Shown: positions 16,973 to 27,326 of the stretch, in pieces
Layout: the number at the start of each line of letters is the position of its first letter
Numbering within the stretch: the stretch's first letter is position 1
Assembly: GCF_046348265.1 (NCBI RefSeq)
Contig: NZ_JAXMEO010000007.1
Reading direction: 5' to 3' (one strand)
Length of the DNA: 64,000 nt
Origin: Pelomonas sp937871895
GTDB lineage: Bacteria > Pseudomonadota > Gammaproteobacteria > Burkholderiales > Burkholderiaceae_C
The notes under the pieces: generated by a model
What the model saw: only the letters and a program-made list of their open reading frames with translations
Told to the model about the DNA's origin: nothing
Databases searched by the model: none
Made by a program: the position numbers and the translations under genes

Positions 16973-18313
16973 TCAGGCCATGAAGCCGAGGTCCGCCGGG
17001 CTGAAGGATTTGAGGTTGGGGAACACGGTGCCCAGTTCAGCCTCGGGCACGCCAAACCATCTGGCCAAGGTGCCGCCAAACTGTTCCAGCGAGGTGCTGG
17101 GGATGAGGACGCCGCGGTCGCTGGCGTCGTCGGGCCCACTGAGGGCAGGGTAGGGGAAGCGGCCGTAGACATTGCCGCCGCGCACGGCGCCGCCGAGCAC
17201 GAGCTGGTGGTTGCCCCAGCCGTGGTCACTGCCGCTACCGCTGGGCTGCAGCGTGCGGCCAAACTCGCTCTGGGTGAAGGCGGTGACCTGGTTGCTCACG
17301 CCCATCTCCAGCAGTGACGCGTAGAACGCGGCCAGGCCCTCGCCCAGTTGGCGCAGCAAGTCCCAGTGCTGCCAGGCTTGGCCGGAGTGGGTGTCAAAAC
17401 CGCCGTGGACGCAGAAGAAGACCTGCCGGCCCATGCCGGTGGTGGCGCGCAGCTTGATGAGTTGAGCCACCTGTTGGAGTTGCTTGCCGAGGTCGGTGCC
17501 CGGGAAGGCGGTACTCAGCGTGGCAGAGCCGCCTGAGCGCAGCAGCTGGCTGAGGGTCTGGGCGTCCTGGCGCACGCGGTTGGCGGCCTGGATGAGGCTG
17601 ACGCCCTGGTCCAGGGTCAACACCTCGGCCAGGCCTTTGGCGCGGGCCTGGGCGGCGCTGTCGGGCCAGACGTTCATGCCATTGGTCGAGAGGTCGAAGC
17701 CGGGGATCAGGCTGGCCGAGGCCACCTTGGCGCCGGTGCAGAAGAGTGCGTTGCCGTGCGTGGAGATGGCGGCCGGGAAGCGCGAGCTGCCGTTGCGGGC
17801 CACCAGGGCGTCGGCCGTGCGCCCGGCCCATCCGGTGCCCCCGCTGCCGGTGGCATTGCCCGCCTGGGCCTGCAGGATCTGGTCGGAGTGGGAGTAGAGG
17901 TTGCTGGGCAGGCTGCCCGACCCGGCCAGCACCTGAGCGCGCGTGGTGGGGGCGGCCAGCGGCCCGACATTGGCCACCGCCGCCAGCTTGCCCTGACCCC
18001 AGAGCGGCGCAATCGCCGTGAGGCCGGAGTTGAGGCCATAGGGCACGCCGCCGGGTGTGGCGACGTTGAGCAACTGCGCCGTGCCATCGGGCAGGGCCAG
18101 GCCGCCCCGGATGCCGCGGTAAGCGGCGTAGGCCTTGGCTTCCATGGGCACGAGCATGTTGTGCCCGTCGTTGCCGCCGACGAGGAAGACGCAGACCAGG
18201 GCTTTGTAGTCGCCCGCCGTTTGGGCCTGGGCGCCAAAGCCGGCACTGCAGGTCAGGGCACTGGCGAGGCGGAGGAAGTCGCGGCGGTGATGGGTGGTGG
18301 TGCGGGGGTTCAT
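16973..18313 (-). CDS. DUF1501 family protein with Tat-type signal
   Basis: The 446-residue product begins with a twin-arginine-like signal (HHRRDFLRLASALTCSAGFG), then the DUF1501 start (VCVFLVGGNDGHNMLVPME). It ends in the family's HGGFDTHSGQAWQH and FGRTLQPSGSGSDHGWGNH regions. The DUF1501 fold resembles alkaline phosphatase/sulfatase-like proteins, but the function is not established. It follows the DUF1800 gene by 12 bp. The two families are commonly co-transcribed and presumably act together in the envelope. Confidence 0.92.
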   Translation of the reverse strand: MNPRTTTHHRRDFLRLASALTCSAGFGAQAQTAGDYKALVCVFLVGGNDGHNMLVPMEAKAYAAYRGIRGGLALPDGTAQLLNVATPGGVPYGLNSGLTAIAPLWGQGKLAAVANVGPLAAPTTRAQVLAGSGSLPSNLYSHSDQILQAQAGNATGSGGTGWAGRTADALVARNGSSRFPAAISTHGNALFCTGAKVASASLIPGFDLSTNGMNVWPDSAAQARAKGLAEVLTLDQGVSLIQAANRVRQDAQTLSQLLRSGGSATLSTAFPGTDLGKQLQQVAQLIKLRATTGMGRQVFFCVHGGFDTHSGQAWQHWDLLRQLGEGLAAFYASLLEMGVSNQVTAFTQSEFGRTLQPSGSGSDHGWGNHQLVLGGAVRGGNVYGRFPYPALSGPDDASDRGVLIPSTSLEQFGGTLARWFGVPEAELGTVFPNLKSFSPADLGFMA

Positions 18314-18325
18314 CGTCTCGACCTC

Positions 18326-20527
<2,202 letters not shown>

Positions 20528-20738
20528 CTCAGGGCCTTTCGAAGCGCGAAGGCCCGCAGTACAGCAAACCCAAACGGCCGGCGTGTAACTCGGTGTACCC
20601 GACTTTCGTCGATTGGACAGCGCAACCCAAGAAATCGGCGCTCACGTTCAGTCACATTCGCGCTGTGGACGAGGCCGCGCCACCGCGCGCGCCCCATGCG
20701 AGCCCCGGGCAGGTCCGAGGTGGCTATCCTGCCGGCCC

Positions 20739-22412
20739 ATGTACCTGCCCTTCTTCGGCCTGAAGCAGACGCCGTTCTCCATCGCGCCGGACCCGCACTA
20801 CCTGTTCATGAGCGAGCGCCACCGCGAGGCGCTGGCGCACTTGCTCTATGGCGTGAGCGGCGGGGGCGGCTTTGTGCTGCTCACGGGCGAGATCGGCGCC
20901 GGCAAGACGACGGTGTGCCGCTGCTTCCTGGACCAGATGCCGGCCGACTGCAACGTGGCCTACATCTTCAACCCCAAGCTCAGCGCCATCGAGCTGCTGC
21001 AGACGGTGTGCGACGAGTTCCGCGTGCCGGTGCGAATCGGAGCAGGGTCGGGCGCTGCGTCGGTCAAGGACTATGTCGACCCGCTCAACGCCTACCTGCT
21101 CGCGCAACATGCGGCGGGGCGCAACAACCTGCTCATCGTCGATGAAGCGCAAAACCTCTCGGCCGAAGTGCTGGAGCAATTGCGCCTGCTCACCAACCTG
21201 GAAACCCGCGAGCGCAAGCTGCTGCAGGTAGTGCTGATCGGGCAGCCCGAGCTGCGCGACATGCTGGCCCGGCCCGAGCTGGAACAACTGGCCCAGCGCG
21301 TGATTGCGCGCTACCACCTGGGCGCCTTGTCTGAAGACGAGACGACGCAGTACGTCGAGCACCGGTTGCGCGTGGCGGGCCTGCAGGGGCCCTTGCCGCT
21401 GGACCGCGCCGCGCTGCGCCGCGTGCATGCCGAGAGCCGGGGCGTGCCGCGCCGCATCAACCTGGTGTGCGACCGTGCTTTGCTCGGCGCCTATGCGCTG
21501 GGCGAGGCGCGCGTGACGGCGGCCGTCGTGCGCCAGGCGGCCACCGAGGTGCTGGGCGAGGCCCGCGCGCCGCGTGGCCGCATGGCCGACGAACGCACCA
21601 GTGCCGGGGGCCGAAGCTGGAGCCTGGTGCTGGGTGCGGCAGCGCTGGCGATCTTGTCAAGCGCCGTGGCGCTGGCGGTGGCGGCCTGGGTGCTGCGTGC
21701 GGGGCGTGGCGATGCGCCGTCGGCTGCCGGGGCCTCGTCGCCGACAGCTGGACCGCCGGCATCAACACCGGCGGCGGCTTCCGCCGTCGCCAGCGCGCCC
21801 GGGTCCAGTCCCCCCTTGCCGTTGCCCTTGCCAGAGGTGCTGCTGCTGGCTGACCTTCAGCCCTCACCGGGCGAAGCCTGGCAAGCCCTGGCACAGCTGT
21901 GGGGGCTGGCGCTGCCGGCGTCGGCAGAGCCCTGCGCGGCATTGCTCCCACAAGGCCTGCAGTGCTACCGCAACGCGGCGGGCAGCCTCTCGCTCATCCG
22001 GCTGTTGGACCGGCCTGTGCTGCTGCGCTTGCAACTGCCCGGACGCCCAGCGGCCGAGGTCCTGTTGCTCGGGCTGGACAGCCAGTACGCCACGCTGAGT
22101 GTGGCTGGCCAGCCGCGCCGCTTGGCGCTGGAGGCCCTCGCGCAAGTTTGGCGCGGCGAGTTCACGGCGCTGTGGCGCGCGCCGCCGGGCTATGCCAACC
22201 GGGACGAGAACAGCGGGGTCCTGTTCGGCTGGGTGGGCGAGCGCTTGGCGCACGCTGCCGGCGCGACATCAGGGGCTGCGCTCACGCCCGAGATCCAGGC
22301 ATTTCAGGCCCGCCAGGGCGTGCAGCCCGACGGGCGCCTCGGGCCCATCACGCTGATGCTGCTCAACCGCGCCAGCGGCGTGGCCGAGCCCGCGCTCGCG
22401 CCCGCTCGCTAA
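20739..22412 (+). CDS. gspA: ExeA/GspA-type AAA ATPase with peptidoglycan-binding domain
   Basis: A 557-residue ATPase that in Aeromonas partners with ExeB to place the type II secretion secretin across peptidoglycan. It starts MYLPFFGLKQTPFSIAPDP, the family's usual opening, with Walker A GEIGAGKTTV (about residue 47) and Walker B LLIVDEAQNL. A membrane helix lies near 300-325 (LGAAALAILSSAVALAVAAW), then a low-complexity linker. The periplasmic C-terminus ends in a peptidoglycan-binding repeat (IQAFQARQGVQPDGRLGPIT). It is followed by gspB. The rest of the secretion operon is not in this window. Confidence 0.9.
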   Translation: MYLPFFGLKQTPFSIAPDPHYLFMSERHREALAHLLYGVSGGGGFVLLTGEIGAGKTTVCRCFLDQMPADCNVAYIFNPKLSAIELLQTVCDEFRVPVRIGAGSGAASVKDYVDPLNAYLLAQHAAGRNNLLIVDEAQNLSAEVLEQLRLLTNLETRERKLLQVVLIGQPELRDMLARPELEQLAQRVIARYHLGALSEDETTQYVEHRLRVAGLQGPLPLDRAALRRVHAESRGVPRRINLVCDRALLGAYALGEARVTAAVVRQAATEVLGEARAPRGRMADERTSAGGRSWSLVLGAAALAILSSAVALAVAAWVLRAGRGDAPSAAGASSPTAGPPASTPAAASAVASAPGSSPPLPLPLPEVLLLADLQPSPGEAWQALAQLWGLALPASAEPCAALLPQGLQCYRNAAGSLSLIRLLDRPVLLRLQLPGRPAAEVLLLGLDSQYATLSVAGQPRRLALEALAQVWRGEFTALWRAPPGYANRDENSGVLFGWVGERLAHAAGATSGAALTPEIQAFQARQGVQPDGRLGPITLMLLNRASGVAEPALAPAR

Positions 22413-22451
22413 CGCTCGATCCACCCGCCAGACTCAAGCCTGCACCTACCC

Positions 22452-23201
22452 ATGTCCTACATTCTTGACGCCCTCCGCCGCGCCGAAGCCGAGCGTGAGC
22501 GCGAGCGTGGCCAGATGCCGGGACTGCACGCGCAGCCGCCGGTGCCACCAGTCGCCCAGCGCAGGCCGGCCTCGCGTCGCTGGCAGGCACCCCTCATCGG
22601 GTTCGCGCTGCTGGCGCTGCTGGCGGGGCTCGCCGCCTGGTTGGGCGGTGGCCGATGGTGGAGTGGAGCAGGCCCAAGTGCGCCAGTGGCTGCACCTGCG
22701 CCAGCTGCTGGGCCGGCGTCAGCCGCAGCGACGCAGACCGTTGTCGACAGCGCGGCGGCGTCACTGCCGGCGTCACTGCCGGCTTCGACCGCCGTGGCCC
22801 CGGGCCTGCCCGCCGCAGTCCTTGACCCCACGGCCTTGCCCGCACGAGTCGCTGCGGCCACGCCGCAGCCGTCGCTCGCGGTTGCGATGTCGGCTCGCAC
22901 GACCACCCCGCCGAGCGGCAGGACAGCGACTCCGGCGCCGACAACCGCCCTGCCAGCGCGCAGCGCCGAGGACCGAGTCCCCCGCCTCGCCGAGCTGCCC
23001 GAGAGCCTGCGCCAGGCCCTGCCCAAGCTGGCCATCAGCGGTTCGATTTACTCCGAGGACGCCGCAAGCCGCTTCGTGATGATCAATGGCGAGGTCGCGC
23101 GTGAGGGCGCGGTGCTGGCGCCCGACCTGGTGCTCGAACAAATCCGCCCGCGCGAGTTGGTGATGCGCTTTCGCGGGCAGCGCTACTTGCAGCCGGTCTA
23201 G
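22452..23201 (+). CDS. gspB: General secretion pathway protein GspB
   Basis: A 249-residue partner of the upstream ATPase. The opening MSYILDALRRAEAERERERG is diagnostic of GspB/ExeB. A membrane helix follows (LIGFALLALLAGLAAWLGG, about residues 50-68), then an Ala/Pro-rich periplasmic linker, and the C-terminal T2SSB domain (LPKLAISGSIYSEDAASRFV, ending RGQRYLQPV). It begins 39 bp after the ATPase gene. Its stop codon is the first part of the long inverted repeat that follows. Confidence 0.9.
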   Translation: MSYILDALRRAEAERERERGQMPGLHAQPPVPPVAQRRPASRRWQAPLIGFALLALLAGLAAWLGGGRWWSGAGPSAPVAAPAPAAGPASAAATQTVVDSAAASLPASLPASTAVAPGLPAAVLDPTALPARVAAATPQPSLAVAMSARTTTPPSGRTATPAPTTALPARSAEDRVPRLAELPESLRQALPKLAISGSIYSEDAASRFVMINGEVAREGAVLAPDLVLEQIRPRELVMRFRGQRYLQPV

Positions 23202-23472
23202 GAGTCTGCGCGGCAGAAATCCAGGCCCGCGCCGGGGCGAGTTGCGGGGCCAATCTAGACGCCGGCGAGGCGTTGGATGGGCACCAACAACGAGCCGGCA
23301 ACGACGAGTGGCCCCGCAAGTCGCCCCGGCCCGAAGGGTTGGACCCGGAAAGGGGGCGATCCGGCGTTGCGCCGCTTGTCCGGGGGCCGACCCCGGACTG
23401 CGCGTCGCGCCTTGCCTCGCCCCCTTTCCGGATCCAACGCGGGCCTGGATTTCTGCCGCGCAGACTCCTAGA
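23197..23472. repeat. Nested palindromic element able to fold as a three-way junction
   Basis: Terminal arms 23197-23231 and 23438-23472 are perfect 35-bp inverted repeats. Inside are two further hairpins: arm A, 23231-23252 with 23309-23330 (22 bp, one mismatch), and arm B, 23339-23359 with 23417-23437 (21 bp, one mismatch), each with structured loops. The ends carry CTAG on both sides, compatible with a short target duplication. The left end includes the gspB stop codon. It fills most of the gspB-hydroxylase gap and has no coding potential. Confidence 0.85.
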
Positions 23473-23539
23473 TCTGCATCAAGGCGGCTTTCGGCCGGGC
23501 TGACTAGGCTTTGGCGCTCCGACTCTTAGCCCCGTCGCC

Positions 23540-24703
23540 ATGTCCACCCACGCTTCCGCCCAGCCCCACGTCCTCATCAGCGGCGCCGGCCCGGCCGGCC
23601 TGGCGCTGGCCTGTGCGCTGCACGACCGTGGCCTGCGTGTGCGGGTGCTGGAGCAGGCGAGCGAGGCGAGCCTTGCCGCGCCGCCTGACGACGGCCGCGA
23701 GATCGCGCTCACGCACCGCTCGCGGCGCTTGCTGGAGCAACTCGGCCTGTGGGCGCGCATCCCTGAGGTCTCGCCGCTCAGGCGCGCCACCGTGCAGTCG
23801 GCCGGCTCGCGCGTGCCGCTGCCGTTTGAGTCCGAGGGGCAGGACCTGGGCTGGCTGGTGGCCAATCGGTACCTGCGTGCGGCGGCGTTTGCAGGCGCGC
23901 GAGAACGTGGCATCGAGCTGCTGTGCGGCCAGCGTGTCAGCGGCTTCACCCGCAGCGACGCCATGGCCGAGCTGTGCACCGAGAGCGGCGAGCGCCACGC
24001 CGCGCCGCTCGTCGTGGCGGCGGACAGCCGCTTCTCGCCGCTGCGGCGCCTCGCCGGCATCGGCGCGCGGCACCGCGACTTCGGGCGCAGTGCGTTGCTG
24101 GTGCCGCTCTCGCACGCGCAGCCGCACGAGGGCCTGGCGCAAGAGTGCTTTCTGCAGGGCCACACCCTCGCCCTGCTGCCCATGCCGGGCCAGCGCTGCT
24201 CGGCGGTATGGACGGTGGCCAACCACGCGCTGCCCGGCATTGCGGCCATGGACGACGCCGAACTCGCCGCCACCATCCAGCAGGCCTGCGGCAGCCGCTT
24301 AGGCCCCATGCAGGTGGTCGGCCGCCGCCACATCTACCCGCTGGTCGCCGTGTGGGCCGAGCGCTTTGTGGGTCCGCGCTTTGCCTTGATTGGCGACGCG
24401 GCGGTGGGCATGCACCCCGTCACCGCGCATGGCTACAACCTGGGGCTCTACGGCATCGAGGCGCTTGCGCGGCGGCTCGACCCCAACACCGACCCCGGTG
24501 CGCTCGCTCCGCTGCTGGCCTACGAGGCCGAGCACCGCCGCGAGGCCGGCCCCATCTACACCGGCACCAATGCCCTGGTGCGCTTCTTCACCGACGACCG
24601 CGCCCCCGTGCTGGCGCTACGCCGCGCCGTCATCGACGTGGCGCGCCACCTGCCACCGCTGCGCGCGGCGATCACGCGCAAGCTGGTGGATGCGGCTGCC
24701 TAA
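23540..24703 (+). CDS. ubiM: UbiH/COQ6-family FAD monooxygenase, UbiM-like
   Basis: A 387-residue flavin monooxygenase of the ubiquinone-ring hydroxylase family. The N-terminal dinucleotide motif ISGAGPAGLALACALHDRG, the DGREIALTHRS motif and the C-terminal FAD/ribityl motif LIGDAAVGMHPVTAHGYNLG are all present. The last two are closest in my memory to UbiM, which hydroxylates the ubiquinone ring in place of UbiF/UbiH in many proteobacteria. The family is certain; the exact hydroxylation position is inferred. It converges on and overlaps by 4 bp the PEP-CTERM gene. Confidence 0.8.
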   Translation: MSTHASAQPHVLISGAGPAGLALACALHDRGLRVRVLEQASEASLAAPPDDGREIALTHRSRRLLEQLGLWARIPEVSPLRRATVQSAGSRVPLPFESEGQDLGWLVANRYLRAAAFAGARERGIELLCGQRVSGFTRSDAMAELCTESGERHAAPLVVAADSRFSPLRRLAGIGARHRDFGRSALLVPLSHAQPHEGLAQECFLQGHTLALLPMPGQRCSAVWTVANHALPGIAAMDDAELAATIQQACGSRLGPMQVVGRRHIYPLVAVWAERFVGPRFALIGDAAVGMHPVTAHGYNLGLYGIEALARRLDPNTDPGALAPLLAYEAEHRREAGPIYTGTNALVRFFTDDRAPVLALRRAVIDVARHLPPLRAAITRKLVDAAA

Positions 24704-25599
24704 CTGCGTCGGCGACGCAGGGCTGCCAGCCCCACCACGCCACCCAGCATCAGCGCCCAGGACGATGGCTCGGGCACGGCCGTCACCCAGCCCAGTTGGA
24801 CCGGACTGTCGAGCGTGACGCCCGTGGGCAGTTGCATCGACAGCCGCGCGGTGTGGCCGAAGTCGGTCGTCGCGCTAAAGCCAGGAGCTCCGAGCAGATT
24901 GATGACGTTGGCCGAAGCGCCGACCGACATGAAGATCGCCATGGTCTCTCCGGGCAGCAGGTCGAAAGCAGCCGAGGACAGCACCGCGTGCGAGGCGAAC
25001 GCGTGCTCGGAGGAGCTGGTGGTGAACCCTCCCTCGTGGCGAACGATGGCCGTCAGGTCGGGTGCCGGGTCGCCGAGGTCGTGGCTGTAGCGGTACTGAT
25101 AGAACGCGTTGCCGCTGTAGCGCACGGTGTCGTCGGGCGCGACGATGGCGATGCCGAACACGGCATTCAGGGTGTTGGCGACCGTGCCGCTCGGGCTGGC
25201 CCCAAGCGTCCGTGCATAGCTGGCCGTGGTGTCAATGGCGATCGACCCCGCGCCGAAATGAACCGCCGATGCCGAACCATTGCGCAGCGTCAGGTCAAAG
25301 CTGCTCATGGACAGCGTGAAGTTGACCCCCAGGGGCTCGGCCACCGCCACACCCTTGAGCGTGCCGGCCGCATAGTCCGCCTCTGCTTTGTTGGCGCCGA
25401 GCGTGACCGTGGCCAGCAGCGGGTCGGTGTCCTGAACGAGCGGGCCCAGCATGTTGTCCAGCCGCGCATCCATGGTGTGTCCGATCACCGTCAAGGTGGC
25501 GGGAACGACGGGGGCGTCGGCTTGCGCAACGTGGCTTGCGGCTGCAATCGCCGCCGCCACATAGAAGCTGCGCTTCGCGCGGGTCAGGGGGGCATGCAT
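24700..25599 (-). CDS. PEP-CTERM sorting domain protein
   Basis: A 299-residue exported protein with an N-terminal signal (KRSFYVAAAIAAASHVAQA) and a C-terminal PEP-CTERM sorting tail: VPEPSSW, a hydrophobic helix (ALMLGGVVGLAAL) and RRRRS. Such tails are cut by an exosortase and the body is exported to the surface or matrix. The middle is a beta-rich domain I do not recognise. It lies 98 bp downstream of the TpsB gene on the same strand and may belong to that operon. The ATG at 25599 gives the best signal peptide. Confidence 0.85.
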   Translation of the reverse strand: MHAPLTRAKRSFYVAAAIAAASHVAQADAPVVPATLTVIGHTMDARLDNMLGPLVQDTDPLLATVTLGANKAEADYAAGTLKGVAVAEPLGVNFTLSMSSFDLTLRNGSASAVHFGAGSIAIDTTASYARTLGASPSGTVANTLNAVFGIAIVAPDDTVRYSGNAFYQYRYSHDLGDPAPDLTAIVRHEGGFTTSSSEHAFASHAVLSSAAFDLLPGETMAIFMSVGASANVINLLGAPGFSATTDFGHTARLSMQLPTGVTLDSPVQLGWVTAVPEPSSWALMLGGVVGLAALRRRRS

Positions 25600-25697
25600 T
25601 CGTGGGGCTCCTTGCTCAGATGCAGGGGAGTGTTTCAGTGCATCGCACAGCACACCATCCCCAGATCCTGAAGTCGGCAAGGAACGCCAGCTGTGGA

Positions 25698-27326
25698 TCA
25701 AAGCCAGTTCCACTGCAGCGACACATGCAGCCGGTCCCCGCCCTTGGGCTGGGCCAGCAAGCCGCTGCGCAGCCGTTGTGACCACTGCAGCTGCAGCCAG
25801 AAGCCGCCCGGCAGCGAAGCCGACAGGCCCACGCCGGCACTGGCCAGCGTGCGCTTCGCCGGCTCGCCGGGCTGGGCGCGGTGCACGCGCAACTGCGCCG
25901 CGTCGGCCAGCAGCGAGGGCGTGACGATGACGCCGCCGCCGGGCTGCCAGGCCGGCCCGCGCAGTTCGTTGCGCCACACCCAGCCGCTGTCGCCAAAGCC
26001 TGCGCCTTCGGCAAAGCCGCGCACGCCGGACACGCCACCGCCATTGATCTGCTCGCTGCCCAGCAGGTTGGCGTTCGCCTGTTGCAGGGTGACCGAGGCC
26101 GCCCAGGTGAGCGGTCCGAGCGGGGTGCTGCGGTCTGCCTGCAACTGCACATAACGGTAGCGTGCGGTGGCGCCAGGGCGTGTGGCGTCGAAGGCGGCGT
26201 CCTCGTTGGTGTCGGCCAGGCCGCCGGGCGACATGACGAGGTTGAGCGACAGACGTGTGCTGCCCCAGTCGTCCTGCTGCCGGGCCTGGTAGCCCAGCAG
26301 GAACTGGCCGATGCGCGTGACGGTCTGCGTGACGGGCGTCTCGCTGAACAGCAGGTTGTTGTCACTGCGCTTGTGGTCGAAGCCGAGGACGACGCCGTCC
26401 GTCCACGCGCCGGCCAGTCGCAGCGGGACCTCGTAGCGCAGGCTCTGCCCGCTGGAGCCGCCGGTCAGCGCCAGCGGCTCGGGCATGCGGCCACGGATGC
26501 GGCTTTCGTTGGCGTTGAGGCTCAGTAGATGGCGCCAAGGCAGGGCGGTGGTGTAGCCCGCAGCCAGCGTGCGGGTGTGCTCGAAGTCGGGGCTGGCGAC
26601 GAGGCGCAGCGTGGCCTGGTCGTCGGCGTGCAGCAGGCGGTTCAGCGTGACGCCGGCACTGACGCGCTCGCGGCCTGTTACGGGGCTGCCGGTGTTGTCG
26701 GCACCGGCCGACCATTGCAGCCGCGGCAGCTCCTGCACCTGCAGCGTCACATCCACCGCGCCGGGCGAGCGGCCGGGTTCGAACTTCGCCTGCACCTGGC
26801 GGCCGGGCGCGGCGCGTTCCAGCCAGCCGAGTTCGCGGTCGAGGGCGTCGGCCTCCAGTGCTTCATCGCCGCGCAGCCCGATGCGGCTCGCCAGGCCGTC
26901 GGGGTCAGCGGCGCCCTCGATGCGCAATCGGCCGAGGCGGCCCTGGGTGACCTCGATGCGCAGCTGGCCGCGGCTCACGTCCTGGTCCGGCACGCCGGCC
27001 ACCGAGAAGGCCTGGCCCGATCGCGCCAAGCGGCGGTTCACCTCCGTCACCAGGGCCTGCACGCTTTGCGGCGTCAGCGGGCGGCCAAGCTGGAGGTTGA
27101 ACTGGCCGCGCAGTGCGGCGGCCTCAGGGCCGGCGAGGGCGTCGATGCGCACACCGTCCTCCATGGCCGCAGGCGAACCGGCGGGGACGACGGCGATGCC
27201 GCGCGTGAGTGGTGCGGTGGGCGGTGCGGTGGGCGACTCGGCCTGGGCCGTGGACATCAGCAGGCCGGCACTCAGCGCCGCGAGAGGGAAAAGGGGGCTG
27301 TAAGGGCGTGTCATGGCGGGCTTCAT
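25698..27326 (-). CDS. Two-partner secretion outer-membrane transporter (TpsB/FhaC/ShlB family)
   Basis: A 542-residue outer-membrane beta-barrel transporter that exports its TpsA partner. It has a signal peptide (about residues 5-29), a POTRA region (LGRPLTPQSVQALVTEVNRR and GQLRIEVTQGRLGRLRIEGA, about 75-155), a second POTRA-like segment and a long C-terminal barrel of alternating strands ending LHVSLQWNWL with an aromatic-rich final strand. Its start overlaps the tpsA stop by one base (TGATG), so the two are translationally coupled. An ATG five codons in is an alternative start. Confidence 0.92.
   Translation of the reverse strand: MKPAMTRPYSPLFPLAALSAGLLMSTAQAESPTAPPTAPLTRGIAVVPAGSPAAMEDGVRIDALAGPEAAALRGQFNLQLGRPLTPQSVQALVTEVNRRLARSGQAFSVAGVPDQDVSRGQLRIEVTQGRLGRLRIEGAADPDGLASRIGLRGDEALEADALDRELGWLERAAPGRQVQAKFEPGRSPGAVDVTLQVQELPRLQWSAGADNTGSPVTGRERVSAGVTLNRLLHADDQATLRLVASPDFEHTRTLAAGYTTALPWRHLLSLNANESRIRGRMPEPLALTGGSSGQSLRYEVPLRLAGAWTDGVVLGFDHKRSDNNLLFSETPVTQTVTRIGQFLLGYQARQQDDWGSTRLSLNLVMSPGGLADTNEDAAFDATRPGATARYRYVQLQADRSTPLGPLTWAASVTLQQANANLLGSEQINGGGVSGVRGFAEGAGFGDSGWVWRNELRGPAWQPGGGVIVTPSLLADAAQLRVHRAQPGEPAKRTLASAGVGLSASLPGGFWLQLQWSQRLRSGLLAQPKGGDRLHVSLQWNWL

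Noticed and set aside
24704..24720. Perfect 7-bp hairpin CTGCGTC/GACGCAG at the convergent hydroxylase/PEP-CTERM ends
   Set aside because: It falls in the Arg-rich coding tail of the PEP-CTERM gene and is too short, without a T-tract, to call a terminator.
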